This document shows, piece by piece, positions 37,363-49,157 of a stretch of 64,000 nt of DNA (positions within the stretch are counted from its first letter, which is position 1; each line of letters opens with the position of its first letter). Source of the DNA: Trogon surrucura (lineage: Eukaryota > Chordata > Aves > Trogoniformes > Trogonidae). The stretch spans positions 992,001-1,056,000 of the forward strand of contig CM036623.1 of NCBI GenBank assembly GCA_020746105.1, written 5' to 3'. A program made the translations under genes and the position numbers. Below the pieces are notes generated by a model. It was given only the letters and a program-made list of their open reading frames with translations. It was not told where the DNA came from and did not search any database.

Positions 37363-40300
37363 ATAGAAGGTTCTTCCCTGTTGTTACGTGGAAGTCCTAC
37401 TTGTCATCATAGTAACACGATTTTGGGGTGACTAATGAATGAACTGTGTTGTGATAAACCAACCATCAAGAGTGTTAGGTTAAAAAAAAAAAAAAGGGAT
37501 GAATTCTGTCTTTGGCGTCTCTGATTTTGAAATAATTTTTGCACAATATTGTATAAACACTATAAATATTAAAATTTTTTTCTCGTTGGAAGTACCTTAA
37601 ACAACTGCAGACAAGGTCCAAACTATTGTCAGTTACTTTTAACAAAAGAAACGATTGTTTCAAAAAAGATAGTTCATCTGTAACTTTTTGAATTACAGGA
37701 ACTATCACCATCTCCCGGTGTTTCCCATTGTGTGCAAAATTGTATAACATGGATTCATGGGCAGTAAGCACGGATTCCACTACACTATAGTGAGTTGGAG
37801 CCAACTCCGTCTAGTTTTTGGGGTTTTTTTCCTTTTTCATCCTTTTGGTATCTTATCTACCTCACATCTATGCTCTATGATAAACTCCATGTTGCTAATG
37901 TTACTTTTGATCTTCTGTTCAGCCTAGGGGGCTTAAGATGAAATTAAAGTTGAGATACGTAACACCAGCTTACAGGAGAAGCAGGTAAAGATACAATCTA
38001 CCCATTTTTGAATCATTTAAGTGACAAAAATAAGACTCTTTTTCTTTTCCAATCTTCAATTAAAAATAATTTAATAGTTCATTCTCTATAACATGGAAGA
38101 ATAAATTCAATGAGGACACTAAATCTGTGTGCTCACTTTTAGTCTGAAGTAACCATCTCAGATTAATAATAAACAATTTATTACCTCACCATGCATATAC
38201 ACACGTATATAAAGATTACTTCAGCACTTTCTGGAAATGTACATTATTCTACTTGCAATTGTGAGCAATTTCCCAGAAGACAGCCAAAGTATACATAGAC
38301 ATAAAAATTAAACCCCTAAATTCCTTCTCAGAGGAAATTTTACTTACTCTATTTACTCAGCCACAGCTTATCTGATTTGATTTGGTGATATCTGAAAATT
38401 ATTTCACTCTAGTATAATCTCAGCTGCTGAGTTACATATTAGATATTCTTCTGACAGGCTTAACCACTTGGATTTCATGACAACTATACAAAGCAATCTG
38501 CTTTGCTATAGCACTGTAAAGCCAAGCTCTCTTCACAGAAATTCAAGTGAACACAGCATGAATGTTACACGAGGATTGTACTCAAAATTCTGCAGAACTA
38601 AAAATTATTAATATTGTTTAAAAAACTATCATAATCTGCAACAAATTATTAATACTAGTAATTTCTGGCACCCATATAACAAGAAATGGGTGGAACCACG
38701 TAGACCGATTTTAAGTGTAAAAAGGAAGAACCATTTCTCAGTAGGAAGCTACAGAGGTGTTTAACTAATACAGTCCACAAGGCAGCACGGCTGAAATCCT
38801 AACTCCAGGCGAGAGCGTAGATTTGCAGTCTGGCTAGGAATGAAAGGAACAACAGTTTTGAGCTCTTCCACTTACTACTGAGCACTTGCCTGGCAGTGAT
38901 AAAACTCTGACAGAGTAATCTCGCAGCAAACCACTCTAGACTCAGTGCAACGTATACGGACATGCTCTATTTTTAGCATGGAGTTAAACCACTTCGTTTC
39001 AACCAAAGCACTTGCATATACCCTTATCAGACTGAAAAACAGTGCTCTGCTGAATACAGACTCTGGTCCATATTAAGACAGAATTTTAAATTACATGAAA
39101 GACATATACTGCTGCTACAAACTAAGTTTGTAATCCCTCCTCGCCCTCTACATCTTCCATTTTAAAAAAAATCTGTTAAAATTGAAAGGTTTCATTGATG
39201 ATCTACCAGCCCGCATGAAGAGCTTGGAAGGAACTGCTTTCTTAGCCACTGATTTAACTCAAATTCTGGCAGAAGTATGCAGCCTCATATTTTTCAACCA
39301 CTTTTTTTTTTTTTATTTTCACTAAAGTATTTGAAATAAAAATTCTCCTGGGTAGAGAAAAACCTGACACAGGTTATAATGGAATATGATGACCCAGCTA
39401 AAAAATCCATTAGGCATTTCAGATTAGGACCAGGTAACTAGGCGTAAAAGCAAGGCACACAGCTTTCTGCAATGAAGAATTGTAGGGAAGCTGCCTCAAG
39501 GGGCAAGAACAAACATTCATCTACTTACAGAATCAGATAATATGCCAGAAGGCTGAAAAGAGTTGGAAGAAGGTTAGGATTCTCTGTACAATTGTTCTGC
39601 ATCATCAACAGAATTATTTACTGTGGAACAGATCCACAAAGAGGGTTTAGCATCATGGTCACAACACTCACCTTTCCACCACCCCAAGGAATTGATAGCT
39701 GTGAACAATTCTGTTCCTGCTTCACAGGTGTTGCAGACTTAAGCAACTAAAAATGAGTTCCACAGAAGCAGTACATGGAAGGCATTTAAACTGACAAGGA
39801 AACACTTCCTTAAGCTACAACCCCTTCTCCAGGACAGAGGTGTGTTTGGTTTTTTTCCCTAAAAGAAGAATACAATTCAGTTTTACAAGATTTTTCTTGG
39901 AATTCCAAGGGTCTTTTTCTTGGAATTAAAACGTACGTTAACGGTTTCTCACTAACCACAGCTAGAAGAGGCAGCGGACTAGTATGGAAAATTTTTTCAG
40001 AATGTTTACATTTTGGGTGTCAAAATTTGGCTTTCCTACAGAATATGATGCATAAATTGCAAAGTTACAATGATTCTCACAGTCTTGAATGAATTGACCC
40101 GTTTTTAGAGAGAAAGACTGTAAACTGAGCTCAATCAAAACACCAAGACAGTGGAAAAGATGGGTCCAATTACACTTTTTAGAGCACAACCATACCATTT
40201 GAGAAAACCAGCGTGTCAGGTAACTTCTCTGAATGTTTGGAAGGGAAAGTTACAGAAGACTATTTAATATATAGTAAGTGCCCATTTTAGAAAAGGTTCT

Positions 40301-42097
40301 TTTTAACGTGCTTCTAATCAATAAATTGCCGTCAACTGCTTTTCACAGCAGGCTGACTGGATCGGGAACAAGAATGTAGCTCTCGGTTACAATCAGTCAG
40401 TTTCCTTTGTCAGTACATCAGACGTAACTTCAAAAATATGTAAACCTAAGATACCTGATTAAAAGCCTCTTAGTAGTAACCCTCTCAAATTAATACCTTA
40501 AAGATTATGGCTAGACAGGATGTGGGATTATATTAGGAAACAGTCAAAGACTCTCACTCCTCCTGCATAGTCTGTGCAACTTCTGCTGTACATAATGAAT
40601 CATTCCACTACAAGTTTGAAAACTTCAAGGGAAAAAAAAAAACTTAAATCACTAAACAAACTAAAGGCTGCAATTGTGTTATCTACAAGATGAGACATTG
40701 TGCATAACTGGCTTGAGTGGCTGGAGCAATTTTGTCCCGCCATTCAACTACACACTTCCTGCAGCACTTCCTTCTATCACAGACAATGGAATTTGGCAGG
40801 CGTCAAAACCAGGTCACCTTCAGCTATGCCAAGTCTGGCCAGCTTGAGTAAGGAGTGACAAATGAATGAAAGACACTCAGAAAATCATGTAAGTCTCTCC
40901 CTAATCAGAAAAACAAACATCCTCTTTGCTATCAGTTTCTTCACAGACCAAGAGTACAATGATTCAGCAAGTGACACATCAGGTAGAATAAAACTTTGGA
41001 ACACGTGTCAGGATGGCAGGGAGAATGGACACTGTTGGGACACCTGGATACACGGGCTTTGACAGCACTTTTCCTTCAGTACTTCATCCATGTTGTCTTC
41101 ACTAATATCAGCACGTGCCAGTAGCATCTTTATGGTGACCTGAGTTCAGCCAGCACTCTGTAACACAGAGATGTATGAAAAGATATCTACATTGAAATTT
41201 GGCAAAATACCAACTTGGAAAAAGAGAATGGACTCCATTCTCTGGGTTATCTAATCTTTGATACTTCCCCCAAACTCAGAACTACCCTAAATAAAAATGC
41301 AGTTGTGAGCTATGCCAAACATTACTAAGTCAGCGTTGGTGAAATGGCAAAAAGATGCAGCTATAATCCTACAAAGACCACTCTGACTGTATTTTTTGAT
41401 TGTAGAGGTCAATCCTTATGTCTGTGTTCCTCCTCCCACCTCTTGCAAGTTACTGTGTCCTGCTTGTTCCCTGGAAGCAGAAGGAATAACCTTTAGACTA
41501 AACAGATTTTCACCCGACTACCCGAAAATATGAGCAAGTCTTGCTAGGAATTCTTTTTGAGCATTTCATTATCCCAGTTACCCAAAACTTTCAAGCTCTA
41601 TAACTAGACATTATTTATGGCAGGTATTGTCACTATCTGGAGATCTGAACTGTTGAGCAACAAAAGGGATACGATCCAATTGTGGAGCAAGCACTGCTGT
41701 TTAAGGCATATTTGAAGTAGAAAACTGTGCTGTAATCCTTTGGCACGGAAACCAGAGTCATCCCAGAGTGCCTGTCTCCTCTCATCTCTTTCAGCAGCTC
41801 CTTCTACAGCCTCTCCTATGGTCTCTCATTTAATGGGGCAGGAAACACAGATTTAGAGTAAACAGTTCTCTTCCACAAGGACACACTGAAAGGGTAAGCA
41901 ACCGGTAGTTTACAGTAAGGACAACAAAGAGTAAACATGCTCATTTTATACCCTTCTACACAAGAATAAAAAGCATGCCACGATATTAAATGACCCACAC
42001 ATATAACTTATGTGTCCCACAACACTGAAGTTTGCAGCATCACTTCAGGCTCTATAAGCAGAACAGTATGTTTAGGGTCATTTCAGTGGCAGATATA
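37363..42097. other. unique AT-rich sequence, no gene seen
   Basis: No transposon is recognised in 4.7 kb. Small items: an A-run near 37482-37495, the 14-bp palindrome CTTGGAATTCCAAG at 39896-39909, and a possible 36-nt microexon near 40949-40984 (acceptor TTTCTTCACAG, weak donor CAG|GTAGAA). None is strong. Confidence 0.45.
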
Positions 42098-42535
42098 GAA
42101 TCACGGAATCTTCAGCCGGAAGAGACCTTGAAGGTCATCGAGTCCAGCCTTTTCCCCAGCCCTATCAACCTACTAAACTATGTCCCCCAACGCAACATCT
42201 AGTCGGCTCTTAAACACTTCCAGGGACAGGGACTCAACCACCTCCCTGGGCAGCCTGTTCCAATGGCTGACAATCCTCTCCGTATAGAAATTCTTCCTAA
42301 TATCTAACCTGAACCTCCCCTGGTGCAATTTAAATCCATTTCCCCTCATCCTATCACTCCCCACTAGCAAGAACAGACCAACTCCCACCTCTCTACAACC
42401 TCCCTTCAGGTAGTTGTAGAGAGCAATGTCTCCTCTCAATCTCCTCTTCTCTGGGCTAAACAGCCCCAGATCCCTCAGCCTTTCCTCATACGACTTGTGT
42501 TCTAAGCCCTTTCCCAGCTTGGTAGCCTTCCTCTA
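42098..42535 (-). repeat. CR1 LINE 3' fragment with ORF2 C-terminal relic
   Basis: The left end GAATCACGGAATCTTCAGCC with GGAAGAGACCTTGAAGGTCA is the complement of the CR1 3' terminus. The body reads CCTGGGCAGCCTGTTCCAAT, TTCTTCCTAATATCTAACCT, TTTCCCCTCATCCTATCACT and CTCTGGGCTAAACAGCCCCA, all standard CR1 ORF2-end blocks in antisense. At about 440 bp it is one of the longer CR1 copies here. Confidence 0.96.
42173..42439 (-). pseudogene. relic of CR1 ORF2 (reverse transcriptase polyprotein) C-terminus
   Basis: An 88-codon frame on the minus strand inside the CR1 fragment. Its C-terminal half contains [20 protein letters not shown] followed by RLD, the conserved end of CR1 ORF2 just downstream of the reverse-transcriptase domain. 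The catalytic domain and endonuclease are not present because the element is 5' truncated, and the frame starts inside the conserved block. The protein therefore has no activity. In the intact element ORF2 supplies the endonuclease and reverse transcriptase that copy the RNA at the target site. Confidence 0.85.
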
Positions 42536-43267
42536 TGAGAGAAACACAAAACAACACTGAGTGTTATACAGCTTAAAAATGGATTCCCTAAAATAAATGG
42601 TTTCTGGCAGCTACCTAATACAAAGAAATGACCTTAGAGATTAAATACTGCAAAAATGATAGCCTTTCCAGATATCTTTACTATTGCTACAGGACTGATT
42701 GAGTGAAAACACAAAGATCAGAGAATAAAAGACATGGTAAATATAAATATTCATATCCAGATTCCCCCCCATTCAGCTTCTTACACAGAAGAGAAAAGAA
42801 TGGCAGCATCTCAAACACCACGCTAGTTTGGAAAAAGTTTAAAAGGTGACTGGGTATTTAACTTCCTCTCTCAGTTTTTGGATTGTAATAAAATCCAAAT
42901 AGATACAATCTAAGAACTCTGCAAATTTCAGCATCAGAAAGTATTACCAGCTAGAAATTTTGTCGGTGATCTAATGATGTCATCTTCCCTCCTTTTTTCC
43001 TGATAATGAAGTGAAAAAGACTTCATGTTATATCTGACCACAGGATACAGATTGTTTCAGATATCAAACTGCCTTTGAACTGAGAGAGAGTCAAAATAAT
43101 TCATTCTCATTTCAATGGAGCAACTGATGCTCCGTTTACCAAGCCAGGTCAATGTTTTCTTGAAGTATTCAAACAATAAGAAACGTTTTGCGCTTTGGTG
43201 TGTGAATTTAGAAAGAGCCAATGCTTCATCCCATGGATACCACACACTGCTTTATTTTTATTTTCAG
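42536..43267. other. unique sequence, no gene seen
   Basis: No repeat is recognised. The frames at 43057-43245 (minus) and 43115-43324 (plus) overlap each other and have no support. Confidence 0.45.
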
Positions 43268-43383
43268 GCATCTGGGTCCCTCCATCTCAGAAAGCATTGT
43301 ATGATAAGAATCAACCAGGATTGAAACAAACTGTGGGGATGGGACAAATCCGTGCTGGTGAATTTGTTTGTTTCACGAGCTGA
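43268..43383 (+). other. candidate terminal coding exon, unidentified
   Basis: A strong acceptor (CTGCTTTATTTTTATTTTCAG) ends at 43267. The following frame, phase 1, stays open for 38 codons to TGA at 43381-43383. The peptide has a protein-like composition, including WVPPSQKALYDKNQPGLKQT and VGMGQIRAG, but I cannot place it in a family. An AATAAA at 43594-43599 lies about 210 bp past the stop, consistent with a short 3' UTR. No upstream exon with matching phase is identified, so this is a hypothesis. Confidence 0.28.
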
Positions 43384-44595
43384 AGTCTAACAAAGTATAC
43401 TAGAAATGAGTCACTATAGGAGTGAGCAGTTCAGCTTCCATGTGTGATTCATTCCAAAAGAAGCTGGACGCTTGTATATGCCAAGGCCTCCTTTGAGAAA
43501 ATAATGTATTTTGTGATTTATGTTACTCCTTTATGTAAGTATTAGGCAATAGTTTAATCTCAAACAGATCAGTTTTCCAGGCTTCAATTTATTAATAAAA
43601 CATTAATAGGCCAAGATATGTAATTCAGAAAGCTGTGCACCAGAGCAGTAAACTTGAAACAGGAATGTAAGATTATCAAGTACTCACATGACTTGAGCAA
43701 TACTGCTTCTTTTAAAGTGTGTGTGAGTTACGGCTGTTGGAAGCATCTGTTCACTCAAAAACAATGTTTGGTAACCTTAGCAATAGTTTATTTATTTATT
43801 TAATGCCCCACAGGTCAACTCCACAAGCTTGTCAGATTGAAAGCAGTTTCTTAAACAGTAGTAGAGATAAACAAATCAAAATTAATCTGTGTTGTGGGGT
43901 CTCGAATGGTGCTATGTATGTTCGACAATAAAGAACTTCAGTTTCTAAAAGGTTGTTAATCTCGGAGATTTCAGCAGCACTTAAAAATATGAAACAAAAC
44001 GCCCTTAGAAACAAAATCAAATAGTCTGGTTTCCTGATTGATCTAGGAAATTTTTGCCAAACATTCATGTCTTACTGTCTCTTCCAAATTTTAAAGAGCT
44101 TTTAATCTCTTTTAAATTACTCTGTAAAATGACAAAGCAAAGCATCATGCTGGATACCTCAACAGAAGTGTTTCAGGAACCATTAAATTTAAAACTGCTG
44201 CATGGCACTTTGCCCCTGACCTGTGTCACGCAGAAAGTCAGGCACTCGCACGTGACTGAGAGGCCTGGAAGTAAACAAAAAGGAAAAAAAAAAAAAAACA
44301 CCACAGAGTTAGATCTCTAAGAATGCTGTTACAAAGCATGATTGATAGAAGCAGGATACCTGAAACCTCTTCCTCTTTTGAGATATCTCCTAAAGTGCTT
44401 GCACTCTGGTAATTCCTGAAGTTTTGCTATCTTGCATTCACACACCATGGGAAATAAATTAACAGTTCACTGATTTGGTCTATTTTCCTGATCAAGGAAT
44501 TGTTCTCCCTTTCCTTGCAGTCATTACCTGACTTCAGCTTTCTTTTAGGGCTTTGAAGTTTTCTTCTCTTTATTATAAAGAGACTCAGAACCTCC
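43384..44595. other. unique AT-rich sequence, no gene seen
   Basis: It includes the AATAAA at 43594-43599 and a run of 15 A at 44284-44298. No repeat family is recognised. Confidence 0.45.
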
Positions 44596-44850
44596 TACGG
44601 TTTGAAAAATAGCAGCATGACTGAGGCGGCAGCGCTGCTGTCCTGCTGCCATCTCGGGGGTCTGGGGAGCAGAGGGGCAGTGGCTCCGGCTGGTGCCATG
44701 AGGGAACAGAGCAGGGACAAGGGCACTGGTGGACAGGACAAGTGTGAGGTGCTCTGCTTCAAGCTGCCCATCTCTCCTGACAGATTACATGACTCCACCA
44801 GTCAGGGCTTCTGCAGAAACGGGACTGGAGTACTGGCTGGCTGAGAATGC
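44596..44850. other. GC-rich island, unidentified
   Basis: About 250 bp rich in G and C (GGCGGCAGCGCTGCTG, CATCTCGGGGGTCTGGGGAG) in AT-rich surroundings. Frames are open on both strands (44602-44844 plus, 44595-44798 minus), as expected from composition. No LTR end is found. It may be a remnant of a GC-rich element or a regulatory patch. Confidence 0.3.
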
Positions 44851-47800
44851 AGACAGCAAAGCAAACTGAAGGTGACATCCCTACACTGGAAAGGGGGATT
44901 CTTCCCAACACCAAATTAAAGTGAAACACAAAGAAAAGAAGATTTTTTTTTTTAAGTCAATTTTGATGCTAAATGAAAAGAAATATCTTTTTTAAAATGC
45001 TTTGCAGAAGTTGCCATTTCAGATTTCAGCCTCCCTTTTTCCTTTATGGCCCTGTTTGTTCTGCGTCCATGATACAACACAGCAGCTAAGAACTGTTCTG
45101 CTGTTTCTCCTTCCCTCGTAGAGAAGTTTTAGCTAACAAACAAGTACACTAGGAAAGAGTTTTGAAAGCGCAGAAGTCATAGAAGAGTAGTTATTGGTAA
45201 CCTAATGCCTACAAAGAAGGCAGTTTGCGGAGAACAGATGAATTTCCACATTCCGTGCAAGAAATTTGGGTGGGATCTGTTGGAGGCTTTTCAGAAACTA
45301 AACCTCAAAAATGTGTCTATACACCTTCTTCTGAAATCACAGGACTCACTGGTCTTTGGTTCATCCCGAGAGGACTCCTTCAATGTTTCAGAGACCAAAA
45401 GATCTGCACTATTGCAACTGAAATACGAAGCAGTGCCTTTGACTCATCACAAAAATGTGGCTGCTTTTCACATTTTAGGTGACCGTATTAGCATGACTAA
45501 AGATTCAGAGCAAAACATGTTAAAGTCATACTTATTGTTACAGCCAACATGCCTACTTACTGATAACAAATATAAAGAAAATTTCAAAATAATAGCACCT
45601 CAGTTATTGATGATGATGGTAGTAGGAGCAAACAGTAGCTCCCCCTATCCACATTTTGGGTCTCTTTTTTTTTTTTTCCAGATTTCTAAGTTCTATTTTT
45701 GTGATTTTGTCAGAGGAGAAGGTTTAGGGGATTTTTTTCCATTCTGTACCTGAGCCTCAAAAATAAAAGGTGAAGAGTGGGAAAATGCTGGAATTGCTGA
45801 TGGCTTCCGTGACCAGAGGGTGTTTGCACTTCTAGAAACACCTGTATCACCTCAAAAAACTGCAATTCTTCAGCCATGTCTTCCCTCAAAAGTGCAAAAC
45901 AGACCGTGCATTTTAAAAAATGTAGAAGGAATCACTACATGCCTTTTGAAACACTGGAGTAACTGTCTGTGAATAAATCTGATAGGAGAGATGTGAGAAA
46001 AAGGAACATGATTTCCGCAGGTTTTTTTTCTAATTCAAAGCAAACAAAAAAATTTCTATTTTGATACACATCTGCAGGGAAGTTCAGAGTGAGTGTGTGG
46101 AAAGAGGGATTATCTAGAAGATAATTTTCCTATGAAAATGAGTCTTTTCGTTAGAAAGCCCTTTTATCTCTCTTTTGGCCAAACTTTACAAAGAAAGTAA
46201 TTCAAACAAGCCTGACTTGCATTTTCAGATTACATACAATAAATACACAGAATTTTCAGATATATGCAGTGAGACACCTGCAAAGTTCCGATAATGCGAA
46301 ATTCTGGAAAATAGTGATGGGCAACACATCAACTTATTTTAGGATTGCTAGATTGACTTTGTCAGTCTTCAGCACCTTTGCCAACGTGTTTGTAAGCAAC
46401 CTTGGAGGACGTGTTGCTCCAGTGGCATTATCGCAGCTTTTACAGTAACCACAGTTCCTCTCTAGTTATTCCACACTACTTGTCTCTATACAAATACAGC
46501 CTTTTTTCATTTATCGATTACTACTAGAAAGCACCGATGACAACAGTAGCACTATCTTCTACGTTATTTTCCTCTATATTTTTTTCTTGCCGAAAGATTA
46601 CTCATTGCATTAATTTTCCTTGTCTACGAACAGCAGCTATATAGCATCAAGTATTTTCTTGTTTTTCAAGAGCATCTCTGTCCTGGAGAACCAGAGTAAA
46701 TTCTAGAGATGGATTAATTTTTAGAGATAGCTATAATAAGCAGTCCTTAACACCTCATACTATCAATGCAGGAGCTTTGGTCCTCTATTACTTACTAATG
46801 GATGAAGAGTGGAATTAATCAAGTCTTATCAGTTTCCTGTCACTGTCTTATTTAATATACTTTGCTTCAATTCCTTGAATTCCATTTAATATTTGTGATA
46901 TTCCAATATTGTCCTTCAGTTACTTATATTGTCTACTTATATTTCTGCTATGTTTAAACTTTAGTCTAATCTTTACTTGAATTACACTTCCAAGACTTCT
47001 TGTACTTCCTTAGTCCCGAACAGACCCGGGCATCGGGCAATCCCCAGGGGTGCAACAGCCCAAGCACCACTTTGCCTCACAACTGTGTTCATACTGAATT
47101 ATTTGCTTCTTTCTTACTGTAATGCCACACATGCGCCTGTTTTATCGCCTAGTAAGAAAAACTCGGTAATCTGAGAGGCGAGGTAATGATACAGTCTGGG
47201 TACCTTATTTTGTTGAGCAGAGCAGCTGTGTAAAAAAAGGGACTGGCCAAGAAGTTGACAGAGCTGAAGTTTTCTGTGAGTTAGCAAATGGGAGCTGAGC
47301 ATCCCCCAGTCCTTAGAGGGGCAGAGTCATGCTCTGCAGCATTCATTCATCCACTCTGATGTAGCAGATACTAGTTAACATAGCAGAGCAATTAAAAAAA
47401 AAAAAGTTTTTTTAATTTTCCAAGAGTCAATGTAGAGCATATTCTTCTTTCTGCCGAGTTATCATCGTATTTCCTGAAAACTATTTTGAGTCTGAGATTC
47501 AATCAAGTTTAACAGTATGAGAAATAAGATACTGGGGGTTTTATTTTCCTTCCAAGTTCTACAAATTTTTTATGTAAACACATAAGCAGACATGATTCTG
47601 TTAAAAAAAGTCACAGATTCTTAGCAAAACTCAGCTTGGAGCTTTTAATCATACCAAACCCAGGTTAAATATCCCTACTTGGAAATTTTCTATGCGATTG
47701 CTTTTCTCATGTCTGATATCAAGGAACAAAGCAAAAGAGCTCCTTAAGCAATCTCACACTTTATGCAAAACATCATTGCAGTTAGGTTATTGAAGAAGCC

Positions 47801-48864
47801 ACCTGTGTATTTTACCAGAGAGTAAAGTGCCACAATCTTCTCCTCTTCTGAGCAACCTTCTGGTTTGAAAGCCCAAGATTTTTTCTAAAACAGTTGAGAA
47901 TTTTCTTGGACTTGGAAGGGAAAAACAAACGACACTTGTCCAGTGCTGCTCTGATATAATTGTGGTTGGATTTTTACTTTCACAATCTGGTGGCACTTCG
48001 TATTATTCTTCCTATTTCCAAACTCTGGTTTATGAAACAAATCTATTTCCAATAAGATCATTCACTGAAGCCTCACCAAGAATCCTTCAGGCTGGAACTT
48101 TTGGTGTTGTTTACGCTAGAGCAATCTTGTACATTATTCATTTTTAAAACCCAGAGCTTTTCATCACGCGCAAGAAGCTGGAAAAACACGTTGAGAAAGC
48201 ATTCTGCAAATCAAGTTTACTGACAATTTAGATTTTCTGCTAGCCAAAAAAAGTTTTTTTGAGTCTTTTCTAAATACGCTGATAATGTTACAGCAGTTTA
48301 AGATGTGCCTGCTGGCTATGACAATGTACATTTAAAGTGCACATTCTGAAATTCTACAGCCTCTGGAGACAGTCATATATTATTGCACATGAACCAGATC
48401 CCCAGGTGTGCTACTGCTAAGCACAGGGCAACTCAAAAAGCCGTGTCACGAACTGCACTTCACACATGGCCTTGACCACTCTGTCTGCCTTCTGCCAGCA
48501 AATCCATTTTCTCTCAGACTACTTCTGACATTCCAGTCCTCTGAGCAATTCTAAACAATCACTGTTTTCCAAACATCAGCACGCCACAAAAATGCTTTCT
48601 ACTTTCCCCTAAATACAAAATTTCTCTTGGAAAATAACCTTGGCCTGATGTCGACACTGAGCGATATTTAGCACAGAGATCTATGATGCCATTTTGTGGC
48701 AGCAGAAATAGGAGTCTTAGATTATGGAAAAAAAAAAAAAAAAAACCAAGTCACTGGATGTCAAAAAAATTATGATTTTTTTTTTTTAACAGAAAAGCTC
48801 TTTTTTGTGGCTTTTTATTTTAGATAACTCATTTATCATTCAGTTTTCTGTTTTGCTTCAACAG
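44851..48864. other. unique sequence; one long frame at 45205-45753, no recognised gene
   Basis: The plus-strand frame 45205-45753 (182 codons) is the longest outside the LTRs. Its peptide has no domain or motif I know, includes homopolymer-derived FFFFF, and lacks convincing splice sites or a Kozak context. A slightly GC-richer segment at 47010-47060 and 47150-47340 might be an old element but cannot be assigned. The rest is AT-rich unique DNA. A run of 18 A lies at 48728-48745. Confidence 0.4.
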
Positions 48865-49020
48865 GTCCTTAAGCTGGCACATCCACCTCCAGAATACGGA
48901 CAGTCTAAGGAAGAGCTTTTAGGGTCTTTCGTAAAGGGTGAACGCTCCAGTGCCTTGTCAAATATGAAACCGGAGAATTCTCCAAGAGTCCTTGATTTTA
49001 CTTATGTTCTCTCTAACTAG
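48865..49020 (+). other. candidate 52-codon terminal exon, unidentified
   Basis: The acceptor CAGTTTTCTGTTTTGCTTCAACAG ends at 48864. From the next base, in phase 0, 51 codons stay open to TAG at 49018-49020. The peptide (VLKLAHPPPEYGQSKEELLG, then SFVKGERSSALSNMKPENSP) is hydrophilic and protein-like, but I recognise no family. A distant AATAAA sits at 49638-49643. There is no identified upstream exon. This is a chance frame or a real terminal exon. Confidence 0.25.
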
Positions 49021-49100
49021 GTATAGTGAAGGCATGACTATTCTGACTCAAATTTTCATTGCTCTGAAATGAGTTATTGCTTTCAGCAAAGCACAGGGGT

Positions 49101-49157
49101 TTATTTTGATGCTCCTCATTTTGCAAAAAAAAAAAAAAAAAAAAAAAAATTATTTTG
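49101..49157 (+). mobile_element. tiny poly(A) retro-insertion with 8-bp direct repeats (candidate)
   Basis: TTATTTTG at 49101-49108 is repeated exactly at 49150-49157. Between the copies lie 16 non-A bases and a run of 25 A (49125-49149). This is the layout of a drastically 5'-truncated poly(A) retrocopy with target duplication. An expanded A-run beside a chance repeat is the alternative. Confidence 0.35.

Noticed and set aside
48728-48745. Run of 18 A considered as a retrocopy tail
   Set aside because: No flanking direct repeat or upstream transcript-like sequence was seen.
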